DNA of 15,034 bases from an uncultured Patescibacteria group bacterium (GCA_938010745.1 CALLVF010000085.1:1-15034); one strand, 5' to 3'; shown: positions 1 to 8,482, counted from the stretch's first letter. Translations and numbers: made by a program. The notes: a model not told the origin generated them from the sequence alone.

Positions 1-582
1 CATTCTGACATTGAGACTTTGGAAAGAAGCGATATTTTAGAAAATTTAAGAAAAGGAAATTTTGATGTTTTAGTAGGAATTAATCTTTTAAGAGAGGGAT
101 TGGATTTACCGGAAGTATCTCTAGTAGCTATTTTAGATGCTGATAAAGAAGGTTTTCTAAGATCAAAAACAGCTTTAATTCAAACAATGGGCAGAGCAGC
201 AAGAAATGTTTATGGAGAAGTAATTTTATATGCCAATTCAGTAACGAATTCAATAAAAGAAGCTGTAGAGGAAATTGAAAGAAGAAGAAAATTTCAATTA
301 GAATTTAACAAGAAACACAATATTGTTCCGAAATCAATTATAAAACCAATTAGAAAAGGAATAATCGACGAAAATCAATTTGATGAATTTAAAATAGCGA
401 GGAAAAAACTTTTTGTTGATGATTCGTACCTAAAAAAAATAGATATTACCTCACTTACTCCCTATGATAAAAAAAAATTAATTAAAAAATTAGAAAAAGA
501 GATGAAAAAACAAGCCCAAGACTTAAATTTTGAACTAGCAATAAAAATTAGAGATAAAATAAGAGAATTAAAAAAAAGTTAA
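1..582 (+). CDS. uvrB: UvrABC excinuclease subunit B, C-terminal part (5' end outside the window)
   Basis: This is the last 193 residues of UvrB, the DNA-loading helicase-like subunit of nucleotide excision repair, which receives the lesion from UvrA and recruits UvrC. The frame is open from base 1. It reads through helicase motifs V and VI, seen as FDVLVGINLLREGLDLPEVS, then ILDADKEGFLRS and QTMGRAARN, all near-invariant in UvrB. The last ~40 residues, from about LTPYDKK to the end, form a UVR motif (LEKEMKKQAQDLNFELAIKIRD), the coiled-coil segment that binds the matching motif in UvrC. The first ATP-binding half lies upstream. The TTG at base 19 is an internal codon, not the start. The gene ends with TAA, 39 nt before uvrA, so the two are probably cotranscribed. 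Identification is secure. Confidence 0.97.
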   Translation, partial: HSDIETLERSDILENLRKGNFDVLVGINLLREGLDLPEVSLVAILDADKEGFLRSKTALIQTMGRAARNVYGEVILYANSVTNSIKEAVEEIERRRKFQLEFNKKHNIVPKSIIKPIRKGIIDENQFDEFKIARKKLFVDDSYLKKIDITSLTPYDKKKLIKKLEKEMKKQAQDLNFELAIKIRDKIRELKKS

Positions 583-621
583 TAATATCTGTGATTAGTT
601 TTTTTATTTTTAAAAAATTTT

Positions 622-3507
622 ATGACCAACTTTATTAAAATAAGAGGAGCTAGACAACATAACTTAAAAAATATTAATCTAGATATTCCTAAGAACAAAT
701 TCGTAGTTATAACAGGTGTCTCAGGATCAGGAAAGTCATCGCTAGCATTCGATACCATTTATGCTGAAGGTCAAAGGCGATATGTAGAATCCCTTTCCGC
801 TTATGCTCGGCAGTTTTTGGGAATAATGGAAAAACCCGATGTAGATTTAATTGAAGGGTTGTCTCCTGCAATTTCAATAGATCAAAAATCAACATCACAC
901 AACCCTCGATCAACTGTTGGAACAATTACTGAGATTTATGATTATTTACGACTTCTTTTTGCCCGTGTTGGTCATCCCCATTGTCCTCAATGTGGAAGAG
1001 AAGTACGAAAGTTGTCAATTGATGAAATAGTTGACGCAACTATCAAAAAAATTGAAGAACAGTTAACAAATGATAAAATTAAGCCGCATCTTGTTCAAAT
1101 TTTATCACCTATAATTCGCCAAAAGAAAGGAGAGTTTAGACAAATTTTTGATAATCTACAGATAAAAGGTTATCAAAAGGTGTATGTTGACAGTAGATTA
1201 TTTTCTTTAAGTGAAGAAATTAATTTAATAAAAACCAACATACACACTATTGAAGTAATTATTGATTCATTTAACTTAAGTTATAAAGAAATTAAGGGTC
1301 ATCTTTATTCTAGTTTTCGCAACCGAATAACGAGTGCGATTGAACAATCATTGCTTTTATCTGATGGTCTAGTTGCTTTGGTGATAAATGATTATAAAAA
1401 TTATTACCATCTTTTTTCTGAGAAATTTTCCTGTCCTCTTTGTAATATTTCCTTATCTGAAATAGAACCCCGGATGTTTTCTTTTAATTCACCTCTTGGC
1501 GCCTGTGATAAGTGTCACGGGTTAGGAACAATTATTACTGTTGACTCAAAACTTGCTCTAAATGAAAACTTAAGTATCAATGAAGGGGCAATTTTACCAT
1601 TTAATAAATTTTTTTATCATGAAACATGGTATATTAGACTGCTAAAAAAAGTTGTTGAGGAGGAAAAAATTGACATGAATACCCCAATTAAAAATTTACC
1701 TAGAGAAAAAATTAATATCATTTTATACGGAACTGGTAAAATTTACCGCGTGCCCGGCGTTAATCGTTATGGTCGTACAACTGTCATTTATGAAAAGTTT
1801 GATGGAATTCTTGCAGAGCTTGAGCGTCGGTATTTTTCAAGCCAAGAAGGATTAAGCGAAGAAATTCAAAAATTTATGCGAGAGGAAACCTGTGATAAAT
1901 GTAAAGGAGCAAGACTAAAACCTGAAGTTTTAGCAATAACGATTGATAATCTAAATATAAGTAAAATATCCAATAAATCAGTAAAAGAACTATTATATTA
2001 TTTTGAAAATTCATTTAAAAATTCTTTAACTTCATACGAACTTACAATTGCCAAACCTATAATCAAAGAATTAGTAAATCGGTTAGAATTTTTGAATAAT
2101 GTCGGACTTTCTTATTTAACCATTTCTCGTCCTGCAAAAACTTTATCTGGAGGCGAAAGCCAACGGATTCGCCTGGCATCACAAATTGGTAGTGGTTTGA
2201 CTGGAGTTTTGTATGTGTTAGATGAACCATCAATTGGATTACATCCAAAAGATGTTAATTCATTAATCTCAACTTTATATAAATTAAGAGATTTAGGTAA
2301 TAGCCTGATTGTTGTTGAGCATGATCGGGAAACAATTGAAGCTGCAGATTATATTATTGAATTAGGACCAAAAGCAGGAAAAGAGGGAGGCAAAGTGGTT
2401 TTTGAGGGAGATATTAAAAAGTTAAAAGATTCACCTACTTTAACTGGTAAATTTTTATCTGGTAAAATAAAGATTGATTTAGGAAATAACTCTTACCTTA
2501 AAGATAATCAAGGATATTTAATATTAAAAGGAGTAAGACAGAATAACTTGAAAAACATCACTGTACGTTTTCCTTTAGGTAATTTAATTGCTGTTACTGG
2601 TGTTTCAGGTAGTGGAAAATCATCGCTTGTAGTTGAAACACTTTATCCAGCGCTTAAATACTATCTTGATGGATATTTTGAAAAAAGAATTGGTAATTTT
2701 GGGAGAATTGAAGGATATCAATATATAGACAGGGTTTATCTCGTAGATCAATCACCAATTGGTAGGACTCCTCGCTCGAATCCATCAACATATGTTGGTT
2801 TTTTTGATGAAATAAGAAATATTTTTGCTCAAACAACTGAGGCTAAAGCAGCTGGTTTTAATAAAGGGAGATTTTCCTTTAATCTTAAAGGAGGTAGATG
2901 TGAAAAGTGTCAAGGTGCAGGAGTTTTAAAAATAGAAATGCAGTTTATGGCTGATGTTTATGTCACTTGCGATGTTTGCGATGGAAGAAGATATAATCAA
3001 GAAACTTTAAAAATTAAGTATAAGGAAAAAAATATCTATCAAATTCTTGAAATGACAATTGATGAGGCGAGTGTTTTTTTTAAAAATCACTCAAGAATTT
3101 ATGATAAATTAAAAATACTTCAAGATGTTGGACTTGGATATCTTCAATTGGGTCAACCTGCACCTACGCTTTCAGGTGGCGAAGCTCAAAGATTAAAATT
3201 AGCACACGAATTATCAAAAAAAGAAACAGGTAAGACTTTTTACATTTTAGATGAGCCAACAACAGGACTTCATTTTTATGATGTAAAAAAACTACTTTTG
3301 ACTTTAAAAAAATTAGTTGAAAGAGGTAATACTGTTGTTATTATTGAACATAATCTTGATGTTATTAAAAACTGCAATTACATCATAGAATTAGGGCCTG
3401 AAGGGGGTGATGAGGGTGGATATATTGTTTACCAGGGAAGCCTAGATGGAATAATAAAAGTTAAAGGTTCTCATACTGGAAATTACCTTAAAAAAAGTCT
3501 TTCATGA
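622..3507 (+). CDS. uvrA: UvrABC excinuclease subunit A
   Basis: UvrA is the damage-recognition ATPase of nucleotide excision repair; a dimer scans DNA and loads UvrB. The 961 residues match the usual family length (about 940-960). Two ABC ATPase modules are visible. Module one has Walker A GVSGSGKSS at 32-40, a CPQC pair near 121, the first zinc finger at C271/C274/C295/C298, signature LSGGESQR at 508 and Walker B LYVLDEPSIGLH shortly after. Module two has Walker A at 660-668, the second zinc finger at C760/C763/C783/C786, signature LSGGEAQR at 850 and Walker B FYILDEPTTGLH ending near 880. All key residues are present. The ATG has no Shine-Dalgarno sequence before it, only an A/T-rich tract. 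The TGA stop overlaps the ATG of the next gene as ATGA, suggesting translational coupling. Certain. Confidence 0.98.
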   Translation: MTNFIKIRGARQHNLKNINLDIPKNKFVVITGVSGSGKSSLAFDTIYAEGQRRYVESLSAYARQFLGIMEKPDVDLIEGLSPAISIDQKSTSHNPRSTVGTITEIYDYLRLLFARVGHPHCPQCGREVRKLSIDEIVDATIKKIEEQLTNDKIKPHLVQILSPIIRQKKGEFRQIFDNLQIKGYQKVYVDSRLFSLSEEINLIKTNIHTIEVIIDSFNLSYKEIKGHLYSSFRNRITSAIEQSLLLSDGLVALVINDYKNYYHLFSEKFSCPLCNISLSEIEPRMFSFNSPLGACDKCHGLGTIITVDSKLALNENLSINEGAILPFNKFFYHETWYIRLLKKVVEEEKIDMNTPIKNLPREKINIILYGTGKIYRVPGVNRYGRTTVIYEKFDGILAELERRYFSSQEGLSEEIQKFMREETCDKCKGARLKPEVLAITIDNLNISKISNKSVKELLYYFENSFKNSLTSYELTIAKPIIKELVNRLEFLNNVGLSYLTISRPAKTLSGGESQRIRLASQIGSGLTGVLYVLDEPSIGLHPKDVNSLISTLYKLRDLGNSLIVVEHDRETIEAADYIIELGPKAGKEGGKVVFEGDIKKLKDSPTLTGKFLSGKIKIDLGNNSYLKDNQGYLILKGVRQNNLKNITVRFPLGNLIAVTGVSGSGKSSLVVETLYPALKYYLDGYFEKRIGNFGRIEGYQYIDRVYLVDQSPIGRTPRSNPSTYVGFFDEIRNIFAQTTEAKAAGFNKGRFSFNLKGGRCEKCQGAGVLKIEMQFMADVYVTCDVCDGRRYNQETLKIKYKEKNIYQILEMTIDEASVFFKNHSRIYDKLKILQDVGLGYLQLGQPAPTLSGGEAQRLKLAHELSKKETGKTFYILDEPTTGLHFYDVKKLLLTLKKLVERGNTVVIIEHNLDVIKNCNYIIELGPEGGDEGGYIVYQGSLDGIIKVKGSHTGNYLKKSLS

Positions 3508-5369
3508 AAAGACTACTAATAACTAATTTAATTAACTTATTTTCAAACATTACAGTAATTTTTTTTTGTTTTTTCATATTCTTATTATTTCCAAAAAATA
3601 TAACTTTATCAGCTGAGTTTCAAACTGACTATCAAATTGAGTACTTCGTATTAGAAAATAATAATAAATATAATACACAAGTTAATTTTAAGATTAAAAT
3701 TACTAATCTTCGCTCCGACATTTTCGTTTCCAAATTTTCTGTTGCTTACCCCAAATCATTTATCGTTAACAATCTAATAGCTTATGATGATTTAGGAAAA
3801 ATTATTCCTGAAATTACTGAAGATAATACAAAGATAAAAATTAACCTTAAGTTCAATGCTCCAAAAACAGGAAGAGGGAGTGTTAATAATTTTTATCTTA
3901 AATTTAATCAAGAAAACTTATTCAGAATTAATGGTAATATTGTAGAAGCAATACTACCAACTATTGAAAAAAAAGAGGAAGATTCCTATAAAATTATTGT
4001 TAATTTACCCACATCTTTTAACAGAAAAATTTCAATATCCAAACCAAAACCCACATATATTTTAAAAAGACAAATTATTTGGGAAAATCCACAAGTAAAA
4101 ACAATATACGCAGTTTTTGGTGATAGACAATTTTATAAAGCTCAACTTAATTACAACCTAAAAAATCCGAAAATTTTTCCGATAAAAACTGAAATAGCTT
4201 TTCCCCCAGATACTTTATACCAAAAAATTTACCTAAAGAAAGTAGATCCACCGCCTTACTCTGTTAAAATTGATGAAGATGGAAATTTTTTAGGACAATA
4301 TCTATTAGCACCTCAGGAAGAAAAAAAAATCATTTTTGATGGGATAATTGAAGTTTTTACTAATCCACGAACTGAAATCATACCTTACATCCGTTCACAA
4401 TTTGCCAATCAAAAAAAATACCTTTTAACAGCTCACAGTTACTGGCTAATAAGTGATTTGGAAAAATTTAAATCTCTAACGACAGTTAAAGATATTTATG
4501 ATTTTGTTGTTAATAAGCTAAGTTACGACTATAAGAGATTAACTAAAGGAAATCTTCGCCAAGGTGCAGACAAAGTGTTGGCGAATCCAGATCAGGCAGT
4601 ATGTACTGAATTTACTGATCTTTTTATTGCTTTAACACGCGAAAAAGGAATCTGGTCAAGAGAAATTCAAGGTTATGGATTCTCCAATGATATAAATATG
4701 CGACCTATATCTTTAAATTCAGATATCCTTCATTCTTGGCCTGAGTATTATGATAATACAAGAAATATTTGGATACCCATTGATCCAACTTGGGAAAATA
4801 CTTCGGGGATTGATTATTTCTCATCATTTGATTTAAATCACGTTGTTTTTGTTATACATGGAAAAAAACCCAATTATCCGCTTCCAGCCGGCATGTATAA
4901 AATAGAAGAATCAAAAGACATTCAAATAGCAGCTACTAACGAAAAACCAGTAGAAATTTTGAATATAAAAATTAGTCATATTAAACTGCCACCATACCTG
5001 ACAGAAAAACAAAGTATAAAAAATAAATTAGTTATTAAAAATAATGGTAATACTTATCTCTGGGAAGTGCCAGTAAGACTAGTAAGTCAAGATTTAGAAT
5101 TTAATCCTAAAGAAGTAATAATTAATTCAATTGCGCCATTTGAGGAAAAACAAATATTAGTTAATTTCATTCCTAAAACAACTAACTACATAAAAAAAAC
5201 TTTTTTAAGTATTCAAATTTTAGATAAGGAATACTCAAAATATCAAGTCATTGTTATCCCATACTTGTACCAATTACTTTTCAAAGTATCATTAATATTA
5301 TTTTTAGTGGCAATTTTATTTCTTGCAATAAAAAAAATTGCAGTTCTTATTATCAAAAAAAATGATTGA
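3504..5369 (+). CDS. Membrane-anchored transglutaminase-like cysteine protease/transferase family protein
   Basis: This 621-residue protein of unknown substrate probably faces the outside of the cell. Residues 1-37 hold a basic start and a long hydrophobic stretch (VIFFCFFIFLLF), a signal peptide or anchor. Residues ~40-310 are beta-rich with no motif I recognise. Residues ~325-450 form a transglutaminase-like domain. Its apparent triad is C367 (in DQAVCTEFTDLF), H410 (in ILHSWPEYYD) and D427 (in IPIDPTW), in the order and context of the transglutaminase_core superfamily. Residues ~480-580 look like an Ig-like beta domain, and ~587-614 form a C-terminal membrane helix with a lysine-rich tail. 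The start overlaps the uvrA stop (ATGA) and the end overlaps uvrC by 8 nt, so it is translated as part of the uvr cluster. In this superfamily members may be proteases, amidases or crosslinkers; nothing visible decides between these. The fold call is good, the function unknown. Confidence 0.85.
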   Translation: MKRLLITNLINLFSNITVIFFCFFIFLLFPKNITLSAEFQTDYQIEYFVLENNNKYNTQVNFKIKITNLRSDIFVSKFSVAYPKSFIVNNLIAYDDLGKIIPEITEDNTKIKINLKFNAPKTGRGSVNNFYLKFNQENLFRINGNIVEAILPTIEKKEEDSYKIIVNLPTSFNRKISISKPKPTYILKRQIIWENPQVKTIYAVFGDRQFYKAQLNYNLKNPKIFPIKTEIAFPPDTLYQKIYLKKVDPPPYSVKIDEDGNFLGQYLLAPQEEKKIIFDGIIEVFTNPRTEIIPYIRSQFANQKKYLLTAHSYWLISDLEKFKSLTTVKDIYDFVVNKLSYDYKRLTKGNLRQGADKVLANPDQAVCTEFTDLFIALTREKGIWSREIQGYGFSNDINMRPISLNSDILHSWPEYYDNTRNIWIPIDPTWENTSGIDYFSSFDLNHVVFVIHGKKPNYPLPAGMYKIEESKDIQIAATNEKPVEILNIKISHIKLPPYLTEKQSIKNKLVIKNNGNTYLWEVPVRLVSQDLEFNPKEVIINSIAPFEEKQILVNFIPKTTNYIKKTFLSIQILDKEYSKYQVIVIPYLYQLLFKVSLILFLVAILFLAIKKIAVLIIKKND

Positions 5370-6654
5370 TAAAAAAATATTCCAAAATTTACCATCCTTA
5401 GGTGGTGTTTACATTTTCAAAAAAAACAAAAGCTATCTTTACGTTGGAAAGTCGGTTAACATTAAGGCGCGTATAAAAGCTCATATTGAAAATGCTAAAC
5501 TTGACAGTAAAGAAAGAGCTTTAATAAAAAATAGCGATTCTATTGAATACATAATTACTGATTCGGAATTTAAAGCCATACTTCTTGAGGCAGAATTAAT
5601 TAAAAAGTACCGTCCAAAATATAATTCAATTTGGAAAGATGATAAAAGCTTTATTTACATAAAAATTAATAATAAAGATGAATATCCTAGAGTCTTCCTA
5701 TCAAGAAAAAAAAACGATAAATCAGAAGCTCTTTATTTTGGGCCATTTCCTTCAGTTAAAATTGCAAGACAAATTTTGAAAGAATTAAGAAAAATCGTTC
5801 CATTTTGTACGGAAAAAAAATTAAATAAGGGAGCATGTTTCTACTCAAAAATTGGCTTATGTCAACCCTGTCCCGGAGCTATAATTAAGGAAAAGGATGA
5901 TAACAAAAAAAAACTTCTAAGAAAGATTTACAGGGAAAATATTAGAAGATTGATAAACTTACTTCAAGGCAAAACACAGTCTGTTATGAATGATTTTTCT
6001 CGTCAGCTTAATAAAAAAATAAAAGAAGAGAATTTTGAGGAAGCAATTATTATCCGTGATAAAATTCTTCACTTGCAGTATCTTGAAAAACATAGCTTCT
6101 ATGAAAACAATCCACTCTCAAACAATGAATCTAAGATTGCTTTAAAAAGCCTCATTGAACTTTTATCACCTTACTACAAAAAATTAAAGAAACTTGAAAG
6201 GATTGAATGCTACGACGTTAGTAATTTAAGAGGTGAAAATGCATGTGCTTCTTTAGTTGTTTTAACAAATGGCTTAATTGATAAAAGTCAGTATAGACGA
6301 TTTAAAATAAATAATCCATCGGCTAAAAATGATCTTAAAATGCTTGAGGATGTTTTTTTAAGAAGATTTAAAAAAGCAATAAAATCTCCAAAACCTGACT
6401 TAATTTTAGTTGATGGAGGAAAACCCCAAGTAAAGTTGTTAAAAAATGTACTAAAAAAATTAAAGATTGATACTGCATTAGTTGGGATTGCAAAAAATCC
6501 AGATCGATTAGTAGTTAGCGAGGATAAATTGCAAACAATCACTCCTTCCGCCAATCACCCTGGTTTTAAATTAATTAAAATTCTTCGCGATGAATCTCAT
6601 AGATTTGCCCATAAGTATCATCTCTTTCTTAGAAAAAAAGGTATGAAATTGTGA
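5362..6654 (+). CDS. uvrC: UvrABC excinuclease subunit C, short form without C-terminal HhH domain
   Basis: UvrC makes the 3' and 5' cuts around the lesion in nucleotide excision repair. The ATG at 5362 gives 430 residues; a TTG 24 nt upstream would add only MQFLLSKK and lies deeper in the previous gene. Domains in order: GIY-YIG nuclease (1-~95, GGVYIF and YLYVGKS), a cysteine cluster C149/C159/C167/C170 that would hold the Fe-S cluster, a UVR motif (~212-244, ENFEEAIIIRDKI) for UvrB contact, and the RNase H-like nuclease (~280-430). The four expected 5'-incision residues are present: D285 (ECYDVSN), D324 (KNDLKMLED), D351 (LVDGGKPQ) and H413 (RDESHRFA). Bacterial UvrC is usually ~600 residues; this one stops just after the RNase H domain, and no HhH-like coding follows. 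It overlaps the transglutaminase gene by 8 nt and has no Shine-Dalgarno sequence. Confidence 0.95.
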   Translation: MIDKKIFQNLPSLGGVYIFKKNKSYLYVGKSVNIKARIKAHIENAKLDSKERALIKNSDSIEYIITDSEFKAILLEAELIKKYRPKYNSIWKDDKSFIYIKINNKDEYPRVFLSRKKNDKSEALYFGPFPSVKIARQILKELRKIVPFCTEKKLNKGACFYSKIGLCQPCPGAIIKEKDDNKKKLLRKIYRENIRRLINLLQGKTQSVMNDFSRQLNKKIKEENFEEAIIIRDKILHLQYLEKHSFYENNPLSNNESKIALKSLIELLSPYYKKLKKLERIECYDVSNLRGENACASLVVLTNGLIDKSQYRRFKINNPSAKNDLKMLEDVFLRRFKKAIKSPKPDLILVDGGKPQVKLLKNVLKKLKIDTALVGIAKNPDRLVVSEDKLQTITPSANHPGFKLIKILRDESHRFAHKYHLFLRKKGMKL

Positions 6655-6659
6655 GAAAA

Positions 6660-6720
6660 GGCAAAAATGTTTGAATACAAGACATTAAAAATATTAGTTT
6701 GTGCTTATATACAAATTGCC
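6660..6720 (+). other. Possible three-way-junction RNA fold between uvrC and secG
   Basis: Three short inverted repeats nest in this 61-nt stretch: GGCAA (6660-6664) with TTGCC (6716-6720) enclosing AATGT/ACATT (6666-6670/6682-6686) and TTTGT/ACAAA (6698-6702/6711-6715). This would make a small three-way junction in the uvrC 3' untranslated region. Each helix is only 5 bp in a very AT-rich background, so chance is a serious alternative. No U-tract follows directly, so it is not a classic terminator. Confidence 0.2.
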
Positions 6721-6760
6721 GATTAAGTAATTATATAACTATTTTTCAATTATTTTTTTA

Positions 6761-6769
6761 TGATATAAT
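6761..6769 (+). promoter_or_regulatory. Extended -10 promoter of secG
   Basis: TGATATAAT is a perfect TGnTATAAT extended -10 box. No good -35 is seen 17 nt upstream, as expected for extended -10 promoters. The -10 ends 9 nt before the secG ATG, so the transcript should start at about 6776-6777 with almost no 5' leader. Confidence 0.7.
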
Positions 6770-6778
6770 GAAAAAAAT

Positions 6779-6997
6779 ATGAAAAATATTTTTCTTGTAA
6801 TTAATATTATTTTAAGTATTTTGATAATATTCTTCATTCTTCTTCAAGGAAAAGGAGCTGGTCTAGGTAATTCTTGGGTTGGCGGTGGAGAATTTTTTCA
6901 AACTCGGGTAGGTATTGAAAAAATTACATTTCGAATAACCATTTTTTTAATTGTCCTTTTTTTAATTTTCTCTTTTGTTAACTTAATTTATAGATGA
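6779..6997 (+). CDS. secG: Preprotein translocase subunit SecG
   Basis: SecG is the small accessory membrane subunit of the SecYEG protein-export channel. The 72 residues show the family plan: a first membrane helix (~3-22), the conserved loop LLQGKGAGLG followed by FFQTRVGIEKITF, and a second helix (~51-70). Length and motif order match bacterial SecG. The ATG lies just after an extended -10 box with no room for a Shine-Dalgarno sequence, so the mRNA is probably leaderless. The stop codon overlaps the next start as ATGA, coupling SecG to an exported solute-binding-like protein. Confidence 0.93.
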   Translation: MKNIFLVINIILSILIIFFILLQGKGAGLGNSWVGGGEFFQTRVGIEKITFRITIFLIVLFLIFSFVNLIYR

Positions 6998-8358
6998 TAA
7001 TATCAAAAAAAATTCTTCGATATTATTGGTGGATTTCAATTGAATTCTTAAAAAAATACTTTAAGTTAATAATAATTTCATTTACTATTAGTTTTATTTT
7101 ACTTATAGCTGTTATATCAATCAGTCCTTATTTAGAAACATTTTTACCCAAAAAAAAAGAAATTATAGGAATTGTTGGTAATTTTGATCTTAATAATCCA
7201 CCAGAAGATATAACTGAAAAAATATCCAATGGTTTATTGTTTGTTAATGAAAAAGGCGAATTAATACCCCTTTTAGTCTCTTTTTGGGAAAAAAAAGATA
7301 ACGGTCGTCATTACCGTTTCTACATAAAAAAAAATCTATTTTGGAGTGATGGAAAAAAATTTGATTCATCTGATATTGGTTATCAATTTAAAGACGTTAG
7401 AGTTAAAATTATCGATGATCATACAATAGATTTTTACTTAGAGAAACCACTTGATATTTTTCCAACCTATCTCAATAAACCTCTAATTCGTTACCCGTTA
7501 ATTGGAATAGGAGGTCTGTATAAAGCAGTAAATATTAAAGAAAAAAACGGCTACATTACCTCGGTTGACTTAATACCACAAAAAAAAGATATTCCACTTC
7601 AAGTCTACAAATTCTTTAAAAACGAAAATCAAATGATAAATGCTTATAAAAAAGGTGAAATAACAAAAATGAAAGTTACAAAAAAAAATGTAGCTGAACA
7701 GTTTTTTACTTGGAAAAATACAAAAGTAACCAAAACAGTCGATTACACTCAGTTATTAACATTATTTTACAATGAAAATAACCAAGTATTAAAGTCGAAA
7801 TCAATAAAAGAAGCTATTAGTATGGCAATTGATTACCAAAAAATTGGAGAAAATGGAGAAATTGCTAAAGGACCAATACCACCAACCTCTTGGTCCTATA
7901 ATCAAAATTTAAAAGATCCACTTTTTAACCCGCAATTATCAGAAAAAATAATTAAAAACGAAATAACCACGACTGAAGAGGCAAAATTAAACTTAGTCAC
8001 TTACTATGAATACTACGATATTGCTGACGAAATTGTAATGTATTTAAATAAAGTAGGATTAAAGATAAATCTTACCATTTTAAACTATGAAAAATATTCC
8101 AATTTTGACTTGCTACTTGCTCTATGGAAAGTACCAAAAGATCCAGATCAATATTATTTTTGGCACTCAACTCAGAAGCAAAGTAACATTGGTAAATATA
8201 AAAATATTAAAGTTGATAAATTACTTGAAGATGGACGATCCAATTTAAATCCAAAATATAGAAGAAAGATATACCTTGAACTACAACGTGTAATACAAGA
8301 CAATCCACCAGCTCTTTTTCTTTATTACCCCTATACTTACAATATCGAAAGAAGATAA
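6994..8358 (+). CDS. Membrane-anchored extracellular solute-binding protein, family 5 (DppA/OppA-like)
   Basis: The 454-residue protein has a basic N-terminus and one membrane helix at about 24-44, with no lipobox cysteine, so it should be a membrane-anchored extracytoplasmic protein. The body resembles SBP_bac_5 peptide-binding proteins. Typical stretches are GLLFVNEKGELIPLLVSFWE, RFYIKKNLFWSDGKKFDSSD near 108-127 (the usual LRKGVKFSDG motif), IKEAISMAIDYQKI, and the ending YRRKIYLELQRVIQDNPPAL then FLYYPYTYNIE. Family members usually run 40-60 residues beyond that point, so the C-terminal edge seems trimmed; no frameshifted continuation is obvious. Partners in the family are DppBCDF-type ABC transporters, but no permease or ATPase gene is nearby. 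The start overlaps the secG stop (ATGA). The family call is firm; the ligand is unknown and the protein may not act in transport. Confidence 0.8.
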   Translation: MIISKKILRYYWWISIEFLKKYFKLIIISFTISFILLIAVISISPYLETFLPKKKEIIGIVGNFDLNNPPEDITEKISNGLLFVNEKGELIPLLVSFWEKKDNGRHYRFYIKKNLFWSDGKKFDSSDIGYQFKDVRVKIIDDHTIDFYLEKPLDIFPTYLNKPLIRYPLIGIGGLYKAVNIKEKNGYITSVDLIPQKKDIPLQVYKFFKNENQMINAYKKGEITKMKVTKKNVAEQFFTWKNTKVTKTVDYTQLLTLFYNENNQVLKSKSIKEAISMAIDYQKIGENGEIAKGPIPPTSWSYNQNLKDPLFNPQLSEKIIKNEITTTEEAKLNLVTYYEYYDIADEIVMYLNKVGLKINLTILNYEKYSNFDLLLALWKVPKDPDQYYFWHSTQKQSNIGKYKNIKVDKLLEDGRSNLNPKYRRKIYLELQRVIQDNPPALFLYYPYTYNIERR

Positions 8359-8386
8359 TGATTTATTTAAAATTTTTAAATTTTTT

Positions 8387-8416
8387 TTATAAAAATAATT
8401 TTAATAAATTTTATAA
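8387..8416 (+). terminator. Weak AT-only inverted repeat after the solute-binding protein gene
   Basis: TTATAAAA (8387-8394) and TTTTATAA (8409-8416) are perfect inverted repeats with a 14-nt loop, 28 nt after the stop codon. With no G-C pairs and no following U-tract it would be a poor intrinsic terminator. The surrounding 8359-8494 stretch is otherwise plain AT-rich DNA apart from the tRNA promoter. Confidence 0.2.
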
Positions 8417-8473
8417 TTGCACTATTTAAAAATTGATAGAATGAATTTTTTTCAAGATAAAATGAAGTTTAAA

Positions 8474-8482
8474 TGCTATAAT
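8474..8482 (+). promoter_or_regulatory. Extended -10 promoter of tRNA-Leu(GAG)
   Basis: TGCTATAAT matches the TGnTATAAT extended -10 consensus exactly and ends 12 nt before the tRNA, giving a predicted start near 8489. No convincing -35 hexamer is seen at 16-18 nt spacing. Confidence 0.7.

Noticed and set aside
707..925. Antisense frame within uvrA
   Set aside because: It is a shadow of the strongly conserved UvrA coding frame; the same holds for the minus-strand frames at 2063-2248, 2654-2836 and 6288-6554 and the plus-strand frames at 9308-9517 and 9964-10158.
5338..5361. TTG start adding MQFLLSKK to UvrC
   Set aside because: The ATG at 5362 places the GIY-YIG domain at the normal distance from the N-terminus, and the added residues are only the other frame of the upstream membrane protein tail.
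5355..5362. A8 run at the transglutaminase/uvrC overlap as a frameshift site making a fusion
   Set aside because: A-runs of this length are common in this AT-rich DNA, there is no stimulating structure, and uvrC has its own ATG.
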